Shown in pieces: positions 62,325 through 64,000 of a DNA stretch of 64,000 bases (the first letter of the stretch is position 1; every line of letters begins with the position of its first letter). The stretch lies in the NCBI GenBank assembly GCA_964406945.1, contig CAYOTO010000001.1, forward strand, positions 110,232-174,231, written 5' to 3'. The position numbers and the translations under genes were made by a program. The stretch is from UBA2266 sp964406945. Lineage in GTDB: Bacteria; Planctomycetota; Phycisphaerae; Sedimentisphaerales; Anaerobacaceae. The notes below the pieces were generated by a model that saw only the letters and a program-made list of their open reading frames with translations, was not told the DNA's origin and searched no databases.

Positions 62325-62620
62325 TGAGCGTCTACGTCGACCCACTGTTCAAGACCGGCCGCACCCGGCAATGGCCCTACGACCGGGCCTGCCACCTCGT
62401 GGCCGACACGCCCCGCGAGCTGCAAGAGTTCGCCGCCCGCCTGGGCCTCAAGCGGTCCTGGTTCCAGAACGGCTCGTTGGGGGGCCACTACGACCTGACC
62501 CCCAACAAACGCCGCCAGGCCGTGCGCCTGGGAGCCGTCGAACTGACCGGCCCCCGGATCTCCGCCACCTTCCGCCGCCTCCGCAAACAACACACCCCGC
62601 CCTCTGGAGCGACACGATGA
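62324..62620 (+). CDS. DUF4031 family protein
   Basis: A 98-residue protein with the DUF4031 pattern: VYVDPLF…RQWPYDRACHLVADTPRELQEFAARLGLKRSWFQN… GHYDLTPNKRRQAVRLGAVEL. The family is small and of unknown function, common in phages and plasmids. It overlaps the methylase stop by one base and the ASCH gene start by ATGA. Confidence 0.75.
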   Translation: MSVYVDPLFKTGRTRQWPYDRACHLVADTPRELQEFAARLGLKRSWFQNGSLGGHYDLTPNKRRQAVRLGAVELTGPRISATFRRLRKQHTPPSGATR

Positions 62621-63522
62621 AAGCGATCTCCTTACATCAACCATACGCGTCACTGATCGCCTTCGGCTTTAAGACGATTGAGACCCGCCGCTGGCCCGCC
62701 AGCTATCGCGGCGATATTCTCATCTGCGCGAGCAAGAACCCGAAGTTCGACCGGCTGCCGACAGGTACGGCCCTGGCAATCGCAGAGATCGCAGACTGCC
62801 GGCCCATGACCGTGGAGGACGAACGTGCGGCCTGCTGCCCGCTCTACGATGGCGCATGGTCCTGGCGACTGGCAAACGTCCGCCCCATCGAACCGCTGCC
62901 CGTACGCGGCCGCCAGCGGATATTCACCGTCGACATCGACCCCGCCGATATCCGCGAGCCGACCACCCGCATTTTCTACCCCCACTACTGTTATAGCTGC
63001 CATCGAACCGACGTTCGAAAAGAACCGCTCACCCACTGCAGGTTCTGCGGCAGCGACAACACAACCAACTGCTACGGCGAGCACCCCCGAAAGGTAATCG
63101 ACTCGCCCGACGGCGACCAGCTCAGGCCGTCCGAATCCCGCCTGAAAGACCTGCGGGACCTGCTCGACTGGGAGCGCCAATCACAGGCACGACTGGCCGC
63201 TGCGCGAGCCGCAGCCGACCACTGCCGGACTGGAGATAACGTGAAATTCAAAGTAGATACAACCCGGCCGCCCTTGGCTCCGCCGAACCGCACCACGGAC
63301 CATGACGGCGCCGTCGAGACAGCCGAATCAAAGGCTCGCGGCCGGGCCTACGAAAGATACCTCGCGGCATACAAAGCCGCAAGACAGAAGAACGGAAACA
63401 ACAATGATCGTGGTGAAGCTATTGGCACTGATTGGTTTCGTGGCGATGCCGGCCGTTTTGGTCCTCCACGTCAAATAGCAGGAGCGAGAATTCCGCCGGC
63501 CGAAACGCGACGCCGGCACTGA
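62617..63522 (+). CDS. ASCH-domain protein with zinc ribbon
   Basis: The first ~115 residues match an ASCH (PUA-like RNA-binding) domain: MKAISLHQPYASLIAFGFKTIETRRWPASYRGDILICASKNPK. A four-cysteine zinc ribbon (YCYSCHR…HCRFCGS) and a variable Arg-rich tail follow. ASCH proteins bind RNA or modified nucleobases and are frequent in phages. The last ~45 codons overlap another reading frame and may not all be translated product. Confidence 0.7.
   Translation: MKAISLHQPYASLIAFGFKTIETRRWPASYRGDILICASKNPKFDRLPTGTALAIAEIADCRPMTVEDERAACCPLYDGAWSWRLANVRPIEPLPVRGRQRIFTVDIDPADIREPTTRIFYPHYCYSCHRTDVRKEPLTHCRFCGSDNTTNCYGEHPRKVIDSPDGDQLRPSESRLKDLRDLLDWERQSQARLAAARAAADHCRTGDNVKFKVDTTRPPLAPPNRTTDHDGAVETAESKARGRAYERYLAAYKAARQKNGNNNDRGEAIGTDWFRGDAGRFGPPRQIAGARIPPAETRRRH
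63404..63478 (+). CDS. Tiny single-helix membrane peptide (possible)
   Basis: MIVVKLLALIGFVAMPAVLVLHVK (24 residues) is a plausible single transmembrane peptide in a second frame within the end of the ASCH gene. GGAAACAACA precedes the ATG. Tiny hydrophobic peptides are common late phage genes, but chance cannot be excluded. Confidence 0.35.
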   Translation: MIVVKLLALIGFVAMPAVLVLHVK

Positions 63523-63945
63523 AAACTGAATACCGAACCGCCCCTCACGAGGGCGACCGCCAGGCGGAAAAATCGAGTAACCACCCCCCGATCCCGCCCG
63601 CTCATTTTCTGCCCTCACCCCAAAACCCCCCTCAAAAATGTCCGCAGCAGATGTCCGCACGTCCGCAATGCACGTCCGGAACTCTGCCGTTTTAGCCCGA
63701 CCCTAAACCGCCCCCAAACGCTGTTTAACTCCCGATTAAACGCCCTTAAACGGATCACGCTCCGCACAGCGCACACTGCCATCTCGCTTGCGCACGTGGC
63801 CGCCTGAGAGCCCCACTGCCATTTATCGCCCCACAAACCCCTCCGCTTCAAAACCCCCACAGATCGCATCCTCCCGCCGTCTCGCGGCGAATCCCGCTTT
63901 ATCCCGCCCCCTCCGACCTACTGCCATCTTCTTCTTCGTTTTACA
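63523..63945. other. Right-end noncoding segment
   Basis: This 423-bp stretch has no convincing gene on either strand; the minus-strand frames here are basic, low-complexity shadows. It contains three transposase-site motifs and a TTAAACGCCCTTAAACGG-type repeat near 63,730-63,750. The first motif shares GCGCAC with the left end. Confidence 0.6.
63775..63927 (-). promoter_or_regulatory. Right-end transposase-binding site array (three ACTGCCAT motifs)
   Basis: ACTGCCAT, the inverse of the left-end motif, occurs at 63,775-63,782, 63,815-63,822 and 63,920-63,927, all pointing inwards. The middle copy shares TAAATGGCAGTGG with the left-end second site. The outermost lies 18 bp inside the end. Confidence 0.7.
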
Positions 63946-63950
63946 ACAAA
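63946..63950 (+). repeat. Right target-site duplication ACAAA
   Basis: Matches 28,230-28,234. Fusing the two flanks at this pentamer restores a continuous run of ~10-11-bp phased units. Confidence 0.8.
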
Positions 63951-64000
63951 TGCGCCCAAAATGACCAGAAGTGAGCCGAAATGAACTACTTTGAGAATTA

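Larger units (their letters stand above)
28235..63945. mobile_element. Complete Mu-type transposable prophage, 35.7 kb, with central transposition module
   Basis: The left end starts TGTAGT and the right end, read inwards, starts TGTAAA. Both share the terminal TG of Mu-class ends and are flanked by a 5-bp ACAAA repeat. Inverted ATGGCAGT motifs cluster at both ends. Inside lie a MuA-type DDE transposase, a MuB-type ATPase, GemA- and Gam-like proteins, terminase, portal, protease, capsid and tail genes. There is no integrase gene. The open frames of the structural and transposition genes look intact, so the element may be functional. Gene polarity is divergent from about 46.1 kb: leftward head and fibre genes, rightward transposition, tail and accessory genes. 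Packaging is presumably headful after replicative transposition, as in Mu; that is inference. Confidence 0.9.

Noticed and set aside
63328..63869. Minus-strand frames at the right end
   Set aside because: Low-complexity basic frames with no ribosome binding site or motif, overlapping transposase sites.
63930..63950. Alternative right end at 63,948 (…ACAACA)
   Set aside because: It would also end in CA but gives no matching 5-bp flank; the end at 63,945 yields a perfect ACAAA duplication.

Overview
This 64 kb window looks like a planctomycete chromosome, probably from the Phycisphaerae/Sedimentisphaerales side of the phylum, carrying a complete transposable (Mu-type) prophage. The host assignment is an inference. 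It rests on dockerin-like repeats in a secreted protein, a type II secretion/pseudopilin operon with large and unusual minor pseudopilins, a secreted M60-type peptidase, and intergenic regions full of short helically phased repeats.

Host part (1-28,234). Almost all genes are on the minus strand. From left to right there is a CoA-transferase/GNAT fusion beside an ADP-forming acyl-CoA synthetase, a stand-alone LigD-type phosphoesterase domain (+), a diacylglycerol kinase-type protein, a cation diffusion facilitator, and an M60-like secreted peptidase flanked on both sides by remnants of a REP-associated tyrosine transposase element. Next come a phosphohexosamine mutase, serA, a DUF2752 membrane protein and an inositol-monophosphatase-type enzyme (+). 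A secretion operon then runs leftwards from a near-consensus promoter at 27.7 kb: gspE, gspF, a gspG-like gene, a dockerin protein, a second gspG-like gene, then gspG, gspH, gspI, gspJ and gspK.

Prophage (28,235-63,945; 35.7 kb). The ends begin TGTA and finish TACA. They are flanked by a 5-bp ACAAA duplication and carry inverted arrays of an ATGGCAGT motif, two copies on the left and three on the right. The core holds a DDE transposase of the MuA family, a MuB-like ATPase, GemA-like and Gam-like proteins. Unlike Mu, the transposition genes sit in the middle. Head, packaging and tail-tip or fibre-type genes run leftwards from about 45 kb to the left end. Transposition genes and then tail genes run rightwards from 46.2 kb to the right end, where a radical-SAM protein, an adenine methylase, a DUF4031 protein and an ASCH protein lie. 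Between the arms is a divergent control region with two inverted-repeat operator candidates, a run of seven strong hairpins and a tRNA with initiator-type features.

The most unusual structure is in the gaps between genes. Several short repeat families recur in a fixed order and orientation relative to transcription: stop codon, then an AAGTAAAAAG run, then CCGTG-type repeats or a REP-like hairpin, then an ATACGAA run, then the start codon. This order holds on both prophage arms, with partial examples in the host. The hairpin family shows compensatory base changes between host and prophage copies. The repeats also run into the 3' ends of genes and supply protein C-termini.
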